Part shown: positions 34,448-49,200 of the stretch, in pieces
How positions within the stretch are numbered: position 1 is the stretch's first letter
Layout: each line of letters opens with the position of its first letter
Translations under genes and position numbers: made by a program
Origin: Mytilus trossulus
Lineage: Eukaryota > Mollusca > Bivalvia > Mytilida > Mytilidae
Length of the DNA stretch: 64,000 nt
Assembly (NCBI RefSeq): GCF_036588685.1
Contig: NC_086384.1
Span: forward strand, 15,948,195-16,012,194
Direction of reading: 5' to 3'
The notes under the pieces: model-generated
Databases searched by the model: none
Seen by the model: the letters and a program-made list of their open reading frames with translations, nothing else
Told to the model about the DNA's origin: nothing

Positions 34448-35812
34448 ATAGACAACGTTAACCTTAGCCTGGACAAAATGACACTCAATAAAATACTCCA
34501 CACAGGTAAATACACCAATGTTACTGCAATGAGAACATGGAGTACCGAAATATATTTTTTTTAACAGAAATTGATAAATTTGTTGTTCATAGTATGAGAA
34601 CAGAAGTGCAAATTTAGCCTCATACTATATATTTATCAAAGGTTGTATACATTGAAAATAGTGTGACGAAATAGAACACAAAATAAGTAAATATGAATAA
34701 CACAAATGCATTACCAAGTGTATCAACAGGTCAAATTAACACGAAAGTATGATTTGAGAGTACTTGCAGTTACTGAAAGCTAGACAAACGCTAACAACAG
34801 TCAAGTTTAAAAAATCATTAATCAGCAACTAAAATCAACTTAAATCCATCCCAGGGATTTAGTGTTTTAACGTCATTGGCGGTCAAAAAAGACACAACTT
34901 CTGCAATGCAAAATATGAGTACTGACAGGCAGAAGGATAGTCTGGATTTAAGATTATAATAAATGTGTAAATAACATCATATATAGATAAAGCAATATCT
35001 ATTTTAAAAATGAACTTGGAAGTAAACATATCCCCCCTACCCCGACCCCCCAAAAAATTTGAAAAGAACTATATGTTTTGAATTTTGATTTGTTGATGAC
35101 AACATCGATATTTGTGCCAAGGAAAAAAACAATATTTAAAGATCTAATAACAACATTAATAAGATAACCTTTGCCAACTAGTTTAATTAAAGGTTCGATG
35201 TGTATGTACGGATTCCAAAGTGATTTACGTATTTTTAGTGCAATAAATCCTTACAGATGGGTAATGTAACACCATCATTTTTTAAACTTGCTATAGGAAC
35301 AGCCGAATCTACTAATTAAATGAGAGGCGTGTTTCGTCTACAAAAGAATTTTCAATATATGAGGTTTGAATGAAAACATATCTACTATACCTTACACTCT
35401 TCGCAATAGGAAGTTATCAAAGACCCAAGACAGACAAGACTTGATTCTCTGAAAGTTTGATATATGAATTACAGTTTTAATAATACAACTAAGGTAAATG
35501 TTCTCATCAAAGGACCAAAGTCACGTCCTGCAAATGTTTTGCATAAAATACCTTGGATTGTGTTACCTGTAAGACTTCACTGTTTAAAACATCATTTGTA
35601 AATTAAACTCGACGTAACTAATTCATCTTTTGAACTGCAAACTTTATTTAACAATGAATAAATTTATAGTTTTAAAAATGAAAATAAAACTTTAAAGAGG
35701 TTTGATCCGAAGCGGTTTTCTGAGTATATCGCGACAAAAGCCCAAAAAGACAATTATTTAAAAGCCAAGAATACATATATAAGAACTGAAACATGCGATA
35801 TGGTTAAACTCA
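34448..35812. other. Intergenic, mostly unassigned
   Basis: One short R1-like echo (GGCGTGTTTCGTCTACAAAA, about 35326). No gene. Confidence 0.45.
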
Positions 35813-36143
35813 GACGTTTCGTCTCCGAGGGTATCACCAGCTCAGTAGTCACCACTTTGGTGTTGACATGAATATCAATAATGTGGTCATTGTTATAAAT
35901 TTCCTGTTTACAAAATTTTGATTTTTTTCGGAAAAACTAAGGATTTCCTTATCCCAGGCATAGATTACCTTAGCCGAATTTGGCACAACTGTTTGGGACT
36001 TTGTATCCTCAATGCTCTTTAACTTTGTACTTGTTTGGCTTTATAAATATTTTGATATGAGCGTCACTGATGAGTCTTATGTAGACGAAACGCGCGTCTG
36101 GCGTTCTAAATTATAATCCTGGTACCTTTGATAACTATCAGTA
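35813..36143 (-). repeat. R1 repeat, one unit
   Basis: From ACGTTTCGTCTCCGAGGG to ATAATCCTGGTACCTTTGAT, a full unit in reverse, 500 bases upstream of the guanylate cyclase start. Confidence 0.9.
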
Positions 36144-36645
36144 TCTTTAGCTGTTAATGATGAAAAATGTTAATGTAATTTTATAACAAAACACATAACA
36201 TACAATTCGGTTCCAGTTGAAACACAATTGCTTCTAAAGAATTGTAGATTCTACAGATATGCCTACACACTATACCTTTCAGCAAATCAGGACTGTCATG
36301 CTATTCTGCATAATCAATATAGTTCTTTAATCTTTTCTACATTAACTTAAGTTAGCAGTTTAAGCTTGATGAAATTATCAATTACACAATGCTTATTTTG
36401 TGGTATAGTTGGCATAGATTTTAAAAAGGATAGAACAAATATTAATAAAAAAAAATATTCTTGAAAGAACACTATTCATCTATCTTTAGGTTGTAAAAAC
36501 GTAAACTATTCAAGAGCAATTAAGTCATATCAACAGTAGTATTGGAATTTATTACGTTACTGATCTCCACCATTGCATAACACATATCGAGGAATATGTT
36601 CTAAAAACAGAATTTACGAAACTTCAGATTGATAATCCAATTAAT
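36144..36645 (+). promoter_or_regulatory. Guanylate cyclase upstream region
   Basis: The promoter and 5' UTR must lie here or upstream, by position. No TATA element or motif convincingly identified. Confidence 0.3.
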
Positions 36646-37294
36646 ATGGATCAAACAGATTTATTTGTTCCAATAAAGCGCTGTTGCACTTGCAATGAAA
36701 ATCTTTCAACTAAACGTGGACAAACTATCGTACTCGTAAAAATATTAGTATTGGCCATCATTCCTATCATCGTTCTAGTAATTCAAGGAGGGATAACAAT
36801 TGCAGAAGATAACAATCAGGTCGTTACACAAAATAAAGTCGAAGCAGATATTAAGTTTAGTGTAGAAATCGGACTACTTGTCCACAATTTACAAATTGAA
36901 AGGGGAACAACATCTATGTACGTTTCTTCAGGAAGGATGGATATTCTACCCGTTCTACAAAGCAAAAGAACAATCACAGATATTTCGTTAAACGCTCTTG
37001 GAAAATGGATATCATTGTCTACCCCTGGTTACTACCTGTCAAGAAATACCTTTTTCCAACGACTACGGGAATATAGAAATACTTTCGACAGCCTAAACAG
37101 GAGTTCAAGTGAAGTAATAAGATTTTACTCTTATGACATGGACGTCATATTAGAATGGTTAGGATCTATAATAACAAACGCTAAATATGTAACAGAAACA
37201 AGCTGGCAACCATTGATAGCGTATCATATGATTTTGTTAAGCAAAGAACAAACTGGGATGGAAAGAGCATTGGGTGGAGTATATTATGCCAAAG
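36646..37294 (+). CDS. NIT-GC exon 1
   Basis: Start [18 protein letters not shown]1 and most of the NIT domain; ends in phase 1 at YYAK, donor AAAG|GTAATG. Confidence 0.93.
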
Positions 37295-40200
37295 GTAATG
37301 AGATAACATCTTTTAAAAAAATCAATTAATGTGAATGAGTTTTAAGTTATATGTATGTTCACGTTGCGAAGGCACCAAACGATAAAAAGGTTGACAAACA
37401 CATTAAATACAAGACAACAATAAACAAGTGAAATAGAAAAAAAATGTAATAGACCAACGAGAGTCATAATTCACTACAAGAAAAACTGAAATAAATAAGA
37501 AGAAGTGGTATGAGTGCCAATGAGACAACTCCTCATCAAAGTCGCAATGAATAAAAATTATTCAGGTATAGGTCAAAGTACGGCCTTCGACGCGGCGCTT
37601 TATCTCAGATCAAACAATAAGCTTTAAAAGGCTCCAAAAATGAAAACAAAAAAAAACAACCAACGGTCTTATCAAAAAAAAAAAATAGAAACGAGAAACA
37701 TTTATGAACAAGAGTGCAAAAGAAAAATAAATTAACAACTACAGGTCACCGTACGGCCTTCAACAAAGACATGCTCCTATACTGCTATATCATTTATTCG
37801 AGGCACCGACATGACAAATGTAAAACACTTTAAACCAGAAAGCTAACGGCCTAATCTTTGCCCAAAATAATGAACGAAAACCAAATATGTAGCATAGCAA
37901 CAAACGATAACCTCGGAATTTCCAGCTACTGTCTTGAAACAGAGAAATACATGTTTACTCTCACGTATAGGTAAACAACTGTATCAATAGATTGCCAAGT
38001 CAACACATGATATTCAAGTTCAATAAGCCTATACTCATTGCAAGGAGCGGGGGGGGGGGGGGGGGGTAAAAGGGGTCCATATCCCGAAACCCCAGGCTTT
38101 AAAACACCAGATCCCGAAATCCCCGGCTTAAAAACACGAAATCCCGAAGTCCCGAAATTAGAAAAAAAAAGAATTCCCCGAAATCCCGAGCTTCAAACCA
38201 CCCGATCCCGGAGTCCCGATAAAGGTCCTATCCCCCTCATTGCACGAGTCATCATTGATAGTTCAGGTGAACTACATTGCATCAAGTATATGTCATTAAA
38301 CATGCATACTAATTGGATTAAACGAAAATTACAAGGATTTAGAGTTAAAAATTTAAATCAAGTTGAAGTAATTCATTAAACCTAATGTCGTGTGAAGAAT
38401 TGCATATTATATGTACACATAGTTTCAAATTGATTTGAAAGCCAACGTGTACATGATGTTGAATTACATATCTACTTAAAAATTAACCAGTTCTTATCAA
38501 CCCTATACTATAACAGAACATCTCAGAAATGTATCAATGATGCTGTTACCATATATAGAATAATAGTAGCTCTTGATTACACTCGATTATCGAATAATCT
38601 TGAAAGCATAGTTGAAGTGGTACCCAACACTTTCACTAAAATTTATGTGGCTCGTTTAATTTTCATAAAATTTTGACAAAGTATTTACTTTGACCCTTTA
38701 ACAAAAATATAACAAAATCAAAAATTTTGAACCAGCCGTTTTGTCAGCAAAATTACACTGGTTATAGAGCAGTTTGACAAAGACTAATTTTGATCTTGGA
38801 GAAGCTTATTATTCCCTTTACAACACAACGCAATTAAAACGTTTAGCTGACTTCACAGAGTTATCTACCTGTAGTGTTAGGTACCAACTTAAATGCATTC
38901 AAACTTGTAGAGTGACACATTAACACTTAAGATACACAGATATATATGTTGCAGAAAATCATACAAGTGTCATACCAATTAACATTTTAGGAGGCACTGA
39001 GATTATATTTCGTCGACAAAGAAAAATCATTAGCGATGTATTTGAACGGTATCATGTTAATATTGACATGTCCTTACATTTATTCAATTTGCTGTTTTAG
39101 ACTTTTAAAATCCAGGGAAGTACATAATGTGTACACTTCAAATCAAAATAGCGTTCGACCTTTGTTAGGCAGCCATTGTTAAGTATATTGTTTACCGATA
39201 GTCTGTTAGTCTTTGGAATGATGACTATATGTACCATGGTATATCTATGTTGGTCTCAGCATTAACACATGCATTTTTAATGCTAATACGGAAAACGTGT
39301 TTGTGATTATATTAACAAATAATGGTGATTTTTCATATCCTTTTTTAAACTGACTTGTTAACTTGATATATGTTGTGCAATAGCCCATTACACAAGATGA
39401 GAGTTAAGTGGTTGTCGTTGGTTGATGTTTCTTGTAAATGTTTTGTCATAAATTAGATCATAAGAATGGTATACAGAGAGAGATAGTGTATAATTGCGAA
39501 GGATACAAATATCAATTATAGTCTAAACTGATGTAATTGTGAGTAAAATTAGGTTACCGTGCATATTATCGCAAAGACTAAACTGTTCATACATATATAT
39601 CATATATGGAAGTTAAATCAGAATATGTATCTATAATGTTAAAATGATGTAAAGTCAACAAGTGTTATCTCACATTAAACAAATATTGGCTAGAGTTTAA
39701 ACTATTTTCCACTAAAATCAAATATTACTTTATTGAATTAAAAACAAATCTTACTGACAGTCCACACGACATTGCATGCTGTCCTTTTTAATTTTTCTAA
39801 TTGACCATGGCTATATCTGCATTTATTTAACTCAAAAGTCCGGTTTCTGTGTGTGTTACATTTTAATGTTGTGTCGTTGTTCTCCTCTTATATTTAATGC
39901 GTTTCTCTCAGTTTTAGTTTGTTACCCCGAATTGGTTTTTGTTCATACATTTACGAGTTTTGAACAGCGGTATACTACTGTTTCCTTTACGTTACAATAA
40001 TCTTAGAAGTACAAAATATTATTCTTGAAATGAAGGATGTCAAACATAATATGTCGAAAATTTAATTGCTTGTAAAAGGCTGCATTATCGAGAAGTTTTC
40101 CATTTGGCATCCTTTCGTTGCCTTTATACACACAGAATTAGATTGTATTTCTAATTGTGAAAGTGTTGCATGGCATATAGTTATAATTGGTCTTTCGTCA

Positions 40201-43200
40201 TGGTTTTGATCTGTTTCAAGTTTGTTATTCGTTACTGATTTTTACATAATAATAACTTATGTTTATGTATTTTTACAGCTTTTTATGAATCTTTTGCAGG
40301 AAAAATACCTATATTCAATTCAGTGCTAGTATATATTTTTGTTCTCTACAGATACGCGTATAACTTGACAATTTTCATGTGCTGTTTTACACTCTATGCA
40401 CACATTTGAAAGCGTTCCCTATTTCTATTTCTAGATAGTATATGTTTAGACTTGTTTAGACTTATTTTTACTTTTGGTTCTTTTTGCTACCTTCCACACC
40501 AATACCCTTCATGAAGCATCAACTTTGAACAATAGACAGGCATTTACAAGGGACAAACCAATTAACAAATACCTGTTCCAAACCAGTTGTTGTCCATTCG
40601 TTTCATTTGTTTTGTCATTAGATTAGAGACTTTCCATTTTGAATTTTAATCGGAGTTCAGTATTTTTGTGATTTTTCTTTTTTAAATACGTCAGTTATTA
40701 ACACGCCACTCCACATTGTATCACTGAGATTATTGTTTTTAAAGAAAAACATTAGGAAGAATATAAAGCCTTCATACATGATTCTCTCCATATTAGGGAT
40801 CTAATTTCAGACGTTTTTGCAAAAAAATGTAACAGGTAATAAGGTATTAGAGTGTTTGGTATATTTCCTTTGAAAACGATACTTTTAATCATTGTTAAAC
40901 AAGTTATCATCTTTAAGCGTGACAAATATCACACAGACATGAAAAGTATCAGTTGTCAATCTCTGTGCAGAAGAAAGTCACATTATTCATAGAAAAGTCT
41001 TTCAGGTATAAAGTCACTTTTTATAAGTTTTATTTCTTGATGTAAATTTCAAAGAACGGCTCATTTTATTAATTTAGTTTTGCATGAAGAATAAAGCTGT
41101 CCTGATTGGTAATTAAGAGACTGCATTTGTTATTGAAATAGGAATTTACAGCCTGTGCATTTTTCTTTTTGATGTTTTATCTTGATAGGAAGAAAGTACA
41201 TATTTCTGGTAGATAATTTATGAATAAAAAAGAAGATGTGGTATAATGGCCAATGAGACAACTAACCACAAAAGACCAAAATGACACAAACATTACTTTT
41301 TTGTCATCGTGTGAAGGCTGCATTTCAAGTAGAAGATAAGTGTGGAGTCGTAATGCCACAAAGCAATTTAAAAACAAACTGAAATCAGAAAATACTTCTG
41401 GGACACATAACCAATAATGCTTGGCTCTAAGTCAATTCCAACAACAGAGGTTTTTTTTCTTGATGACTTATTTGATATTGATAGATATTTAAAATGTGAC
41501 GTACTGAATAAGACTATTTAACGGATTTGTAATAACAAAAGCAGACGACGGTTGCCACTTGTGGAACAGGATCTGCTTAACCTTCCGGAGCACCAGACAT
41601 CAAGTTTTTGGTGTGGTTCGTGTTGCTTAGTCTTTAGTTTTCTATGCCAAAAACAATCAATCAACAAACGGAAAAGACTTCCTGAATATTTTTTATGATA
41701 TGTTAAGCTCTGAGTCGTCCGGTTCAGACAAATCAATTAATGGATTTAGATTTGTTTTGTTATTGTTAAAAAACTTTGATATTTTGTCATGTTTGTTTCG
41801 GTCCTGTATAGCTGGGTATACAGTATCGGGTATACGAATGGAAGACTGCCTTACAATAACTTTTTGTTCCTTACTTCCAATGTCTCTATGACAATCACAC
41901 CATCTTATAATGTCACTGCTGTTGTATTTACCCGAGACATTCTTGAAAGGAAATTAAAAAAAGGTCTGAACAGACTAACGACATTTTTCAATTGGTTGAA
42001 GCACATAATGAGTGTTTGCATAAAATAAAACTCATCAAAGATACCAGGCATATACTGTACATTGTATGATTCACGTTTTGAAACAGTGGTTCTAAATAAA
42101 AACAAATACACATAGAGCAGCCTTTCAATTACTAGTGATTAAATACAGAGCAATTACCATACCAAATTCCACAGATATCATCAAAGATATAATTGTGCTG
42201 GTCATATTTGTGATAGTTTTATATTGTATGAGTTGTATTTATCACGAATCAAGGTTGATTTATGTCTTATGTACGTCTTGTCTGCATAAGGCTCATTGGT
42301 GAAACTCCAATAAAAAATAACTTTGATAAAACATCCAATTCAAAAACGAAGTTAAAGATTATTAATCACCCAAAATTATAAAAAAAAGTTTCACCTACTT
42401 CTAAGGATTCACAATTATTTTTACTATTATTACCACTATACGAGATATCATGACAGAAATGATCTCCAATGTTTCAACTATGTATTAACAATTAGCCTGT
42501 TCATTTAGCAATTACATTTGATACATAACTGCAAGAATATTATAAGTCTAAATTACTATTATAACATTTACATTGACTTAAGCGATGTAAGTTTGCTTTG
42601 AAATAGACTAGTACCTCAGGCTGTACCGAATTCAATTCATATATAACGGTACACGAGTTATCACGTATGACAAACGAGAATAAGAACGAATTGCGTAACA
42701 TATATGAACAATGTCTGAACTAGTTTTACTTCACGAAAACGAACTGTCACAGATTCATTTAGAAAATCATTACATTTCATATTTAAGCAATTCACATCAT
42801 GACATATACTTTGATTTTGATACTAAATCACCTAAAGTAATAAAAGATAACACAGATATATTACAAAGAACAAAGAAATCTTAATCTGGCAAAAACCCAT
42901 GATATATAAGTCGACATCAAAGATCATCTAACTGAACTTTAGAAAATCTGTCAAATCTGTGAAAGGGTTAACGGTTAATTGAATCATTAATTTTCTTTAT
43001 ATATGAATTACCTGACCGTATTTGATTTTTTTCTTAGTACCATTAAAAGATATAATTAGTCGCTTTACGTGCCAATCCGAGAGCAGTTGTAATGACAGTT
43101 TCTATAACAACGCCGTTAAACGTCCATTTGAAATAATGTACTAAAGAAGTTGCAGTATAAATGTTATCGTATCACCAAGGTCTAAACACGTTTTTAACCA

Positions 43201-46200
43201 AGCCGCAGTGTATATGTTCCTGTCCCAAGTCAGGATCCTGTCATTCAGTAGTTGTATATTGTTTTACAGATTTGCTTTTAGTTAAATGTGTGTACATAAA
43301 TCAAGTTGTTATTATATAATATACGATATAAAGAACTAAAACGGTGAATTTGAACTTCGTTTGCGTTTACTTTTGTTCCTGTCGCAGCCTAGTCAACAAA
43401 CATGTTAACTTTTATTGAAATTAAGTTAACTGTGTTTTAATAAACTATTTGTACTCTTTAAATAATAGGGACGCCATCTTGATCTTAATTGATCAAATAA
43501 TATGACGCAACGATACATTATCTCTGAAAAAGTCTGAAAAGGAAATAAGCCGATGTCAAACAAAGCTCATTATGTTTATAATCAGGTCACATTAGTACAT
43601 CAATAAAACTGGTTTATTTCAATTTTAATACAATTTTACATTTTAGAATCGTTGTATTGGATAACGATTGAAGAGTTTTGACAGCTGATCAACAAAACAA
43701 AAATAAATCATGACATTATAGGATACATAAAAAGGTTTACATAAGATGGCGCAACTATGGCATTCCTTATCAATTGAAATAGAAATCGAACACACCGTAA
43801 TGCAAAAGTTTCAAAGTTATAACTGTAGAGTTGCCAGCTGTATAGTGATGCTGTAGAACAAATAGTTTGTGTAATCGACCCCTTGACTCATATGTAAGAT
43901 TTTATTCGAATGTGTTTCCCCAGCCGAGTGTCAACGTTTCTCTCCCTTTTGGGGCATTAGCGATTACCTTCTGATTTGGTAGGGTTCGTGTTGCTCATAC
44001 TCATGTCGTGTTTTGTACACTGATGTCTTTTTATCGTTTTCGTTACTTGCCATGACAAAGTCAGTTCATTTTGGATTGTCTGTGCTTTTTGCTCTGTGTA
44101 CTGTTTATTTTCGGATTTTTGAATTGGAACTGTAAATATATAATATAAAAAAAAAATATACATGGGGTATAGTTGTCAATGACACAGCTCTCCACAAGAG
44201 ACCAAATGACACAGAAATTAACGTCACCAACTGTAAGTTTGGTTTTAACTGAGGAGTTTGGAAATATTTTTGAGGGTTGCCCATGTGTGATTCAATAACA
44301 CACATGACATAAATTCAGGGATTAGTTGCATAATATGCCATGTGATCACTGAATGATAAGAATGTTTCTTCCGAGGTATCGTATTTAGTTAAGATATTCT
44401 ACATTTTAAAACTATAAGCTAAAGTTAAGACCATCATAACTAACTTATACTTGCAGGAGGTGTTTCACCACCAGAACTTTTATGGTACAAAGAAAAGGCA
44501 ACACTTGGACTAAGCTATTTAACAAGAAGTATGCAGTATTCTACCACAGTACACAATCAAATAAACAGCAGGTATACATCAAGTGAGCTGGAATCAGTTA
44601 TAAACAGCATGCGGGCAGACATATTGGCTAATAATGCAACAAATGGATCGGCTGAAAACAGTATTGCATGGTCCAAAAACATCACTAGTTATATAGATTT
44701 ATTGAAAGAAATTCAGGATATCTTATCGCAGGTACATATTATTATGGAAAGACAGAGTTCAGATTGCATGTGCTTGTTGCGACCTTCATGATACAAATGT
44801 CAACTAATGGGCATCAAATCAACTGAAATTCGCAATGTGACTTTTTTTCAACTCTCTTAGGCAAAGTTGACTTTAGATGAATTTGACTATTTATCTTAAG
44901 TATTTTTGACATATAGCTCTTCAACGGTTTTGGTACCTATACATCTTCGGATTTCAAATGTTTGGCTTTGAGCGTTCTGGATGAAGGTAAACCCAGAAAA
45001 GAAATTAAACGTGTTGTTTTCATTTAAAAAAAAAAATATTTATCACATCTTCGCGAAATTAGTATTGCTAATAAATATGTTTATATTACGTAGAGACAAA
45101 GTTAGTTGGAGAAGACGTAACTAAGTTGGAAAACTTGTGTCTAATCCATTCGTCTCTTGGAACAATAAAATATGTTTAAACTAAACTTAAAATAGTTTAT
45201 TTCTTTTTACAAAATGTGACTTTGATGAAGAATTGTCTCAATGACTACACATTAAATCCTCAAATATCTACTTTAAATATTTATTTACATTCTGTTTACA
45301 TTTAATGTTACTGTGTCAATCTAAATTTTACTAAAAAGAGGAGAAAGATACGAATAGGTCATTGAAACTTATTAGTCGAAAAGAAAAAGGACCAATAGAC
45401 AACAGCAATAAACACAAAACAATGCATTCAACAGAAAACTAGGTGTAATAGCAGTTGCTTCGAAAGGAGTACACATTTCCTTCTCAACACGGGTCACCAA
45501 TGGTTTGCTACTGTAGCTTAACCCGCTAATAATATCTTATAAGTCATGTTACAGTCGAAGAATAACAGAGATTTTTTTTAATTTTAGGAAATAATAGGAA
45601 TGCTCGAAGACTACGTAAAATCATTGAAGAAAAAAATGATTATAAATGTGATAAAGATGGTTTGTGCAATAGTATTGTTTCCGATTACTGTGACCCTCGT
45701 TTACACACTTACAAACAAACTTCAACTATTCGCGAATTCACTCAGGAACAAAACATATGACCTTGAGAAGGAACGTAGACGTTCGGAACATTTGTTGTAT
45801 CAGCTGCTTCCTATATCTATAGCCAGAAGAATGATGAAGAAGAAGCCGATAATTCCGAAGCATTATGATTCAGTGTCAATATATTTTTCTGATATTGCTG
45901 GTTTCACTGACATATGTTCCAAAAGCACTCCAATGCAGGTTATCTATATGTTAAACTTATTATATATTATGATGGACGCCAAACTCGAGGCCTTCGACGT
46001 CTATAAAGTAGAAACTATAGGTATGTATACAAACACATGTAGAATGTGAAACATTTTAATCAACGGCGTAATGTGAACATCTTCAAATTTGATATAATGG
46101 AGTGATACATTTACATTCAATTTATTAATGTGCATTGATAAGTTTTTGTTAAATTATCCATAACCAATGCATATTTACTATTACACCAATAGCTCGATGT

Positions 46201-49200
46201 CATTAGAACTTATGTCCGACATGAACTTTTGGTCATCAGAGGCTACAATATATATTTACAAAGGATATTATCATAGATTAAAAAAAATCATTGATAATGT
46301 ACAATATAGACAAACCATTTGATGATTGCTTTTTGCGTTATGACGTTCAGTGGCAAATATATTTCATCCGTATTGAGTACATACAAAAATACAAAACCAC
46401 GAATGGGTAGGTTTTGAAAGAAGTGGTTCCTTAATTGACTTTGACCAGAATTGAAATTCGTGTTTCAGAGTGATGCAATTTTTACTGTGCGTCATGAATA
46501 CATACGCATCCACGTCAAGTTGGAATTGAGACGCCATATCCGTTCTCTGGGATCGTTGACAAGGTCGCTTATTGCAGAGGTTCCTTCATTTCCAACATAA
46601 ACCAAGCCATCGCACTCTACTTTCTTTACAGAATCCAATGTTTCTATTATGTTTTTTTTGTTCACGCCTTGAATAAGCTTGATCTATTTTACAATTGACC
46701 TTAGGCGTTGAACTTGATATCCTGCAACTATGTCGGGATTTTGGCGTTCTTATATATCGAGGTATATTTGAGCAATACAGTCTATCCGCTTTTCATGTCG
46801 TTTTTAGCTATTTGTTTTATATATGCTAGACGTATATATTATTTGAAGAATATATTTGTGTCATTGAATGATATCGAACCTTCTACACAGTGTTTTTTTT
46901 ATAATTTTATGACTATATAATAGTAATAATGTAACTGCCTTGTGGTGACCTATTTACAATCATTAGGTATATGGAATTGCTCTCTCATTAACCATTGTTC
47001 CGATTCTATTAGTCATGCATTTCACAGTATATATTTGTTTCAGGCGATGCCTATATGGTTGCCTCAGGTCTACCAGTACCTACAAAGAACAGAACAAGAC
47101 ATGCAACAGAAGTAGCATCAATGTCATTAGAAATCATGAGTACAGTTAGTGAAGCTACGGTTCCTCATATTCCGCAGGAAAGATGGAAAGTTCGAATTGG
47201 CATCAATTCAGGTACTACACTTTATGTAATTGTAGAAAGGGAGTAATATTGATGACACAAGTAGACGAAACGCTACGCAATTAAGGGGCATGAGACTCAA
47301 ATCATTGTATTTGATTTGTAAAATAGTAATAAAAAAACATATATTCATATAAAATTTTTTTATAAAATAAACGATTAACAATGCATGAACTCGATAATAT
47401 GCATCATCATTTAAGATACATTTTAGTCTAGACGCCATCGAATTAAGCATTAAGATGACCTCCAATAACTGCAGATGATCAGTCAACCAAATATAAACAA
47501 ATGTAGTTATACAAACAGATAGTTAACAATTGAAATTGATTTTTTCGAGGTCAATTCGATCTTGTGAATTAGGTGAACAAAAATATCTATCGTTTTTACC
47601 TTCATCAGACTGATTTTTCGAGGACCGAAACAGCTAACGAAATGGTTCAACTTTGTTTCACTTTAAATGTTAACATTTTTCCATTCAAAAGTTGAACATG
47701 CCTAGTACATGCATTAACTACTTTTAGCTTAGAGGTTAAATCAAAAGTCACATGAGTACAGATTCATATGAGATTTAGTTATTGACTTGCCAGTCAATAT
47801 TACAACATCACTGTCTTTTACCTTACCTGAGCTAAGCTTAAATGTCAGTATTTATTGTGGTCAACTTTAATTTATTGTTCAAGGACACGACTTTTCAAAA
47901 CCTATGTTGTACAAGCCTAATGATAATATTAAGATTGCAGAGAGAGAAAAGCAAACACAACAGACAACATGTTTTGGTTCTGTAATTGACCTTTATATTG
48001 CCGCAAATATTATCAAGCTTAAAACATTTTTAATCAAATAATATTACATATTGTTTTGAATTTTTGAGTACGTTCTTCGTCCTTTACACTATAATGTGCT
48101 TTTGGTTCTTGATATGTCTGTAATCAATAATCTGGAACACAGTTGCAAGATCCAGTTTGTGTTTTTGTATATAAGCTATGTTTCAAATCTAAAAATATGT
48201 CTTCTCAATTTTTTAAGGATAAGTTTTGTTAATGAATCTAAACTTCCTCATTTCTTGTGTATAATATATTTTCGTTAAACGTAAACAAACTGTTGTAATG
48301 AACAATTTCTGTGAAACGTTTTGCTCGATTACTTTCGATATCATCATCATATCAGCATGTTCTAATTTCATTTTCGTTTATTTTTTGGAATATATGATAT
48401 AGGTCCTGTTGTAGCTGGGGTAGTAGGTACTAAGATGCCTCGTTACTGTTTGTTTGGTGACACTGTTAATGTAGCATCAAGAATGGAATCGTCTGGAAAA
48501 CGTGAGCACAAAGATATTTAATGAAACTGTTTATTATGTTGAAAAAATATATTATTATTTATCTTAAACACATGACAATAATAACATATAAAAGGTAAAC
48601 GCCCATCCCAATATGAATGCGCCGTTCAAAGTTGGGAGCCTGTAATTCAGTAGGGGTCGTATGTTGCTGAGTAATAATTTATTTTTCGTTCATTTTTTTG
48701 TTCAATATTCAGACCGTTAGTTTCTCGTTTGAATTGTTTTACATTGTCATGTTGGGTCTGTTTAAAGCTAACTTTGCGGTAAGGACCTTTGTCATTGTTG
48801 AGGCCGTATAATGTCATATAGTTGCAGTTATTAATGTGTGTGCCATCATGTCTTTTGTGAAGATTTTTTTATTGACCATCATACCACATCTTCTTTTTAA
48901 ACGTAATGTACAAGTTGTAAAAGGAAAGTGGATTCAAACAAATATATCTTGGTCACCGACTTCCTACAATTGAGCCTTAAAACTCATGTCAAAATGTAAT
49001 GTGAACCAAATCTGTAATAGGCCTCTAATTAGAAAATGTGAAATAATTTGAACAGAAACAAAAACCAACGGCCTGATGTATCATATGCAGTAAACGAAGA
49101 ACAGATATTACAAACAACAACTGACAAACAAACTCCTGATATATGAGTCCCTCATACAGCATGTGTCGGACTTTAACGTGTATATAAACTCATCATAGAT

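Noticed and set aside
38038-38379. 113-codon frame starting [13 protein letters not shown]
   Set aside because: Made of the G-run and ATCCCGAA repeats of an insertion.
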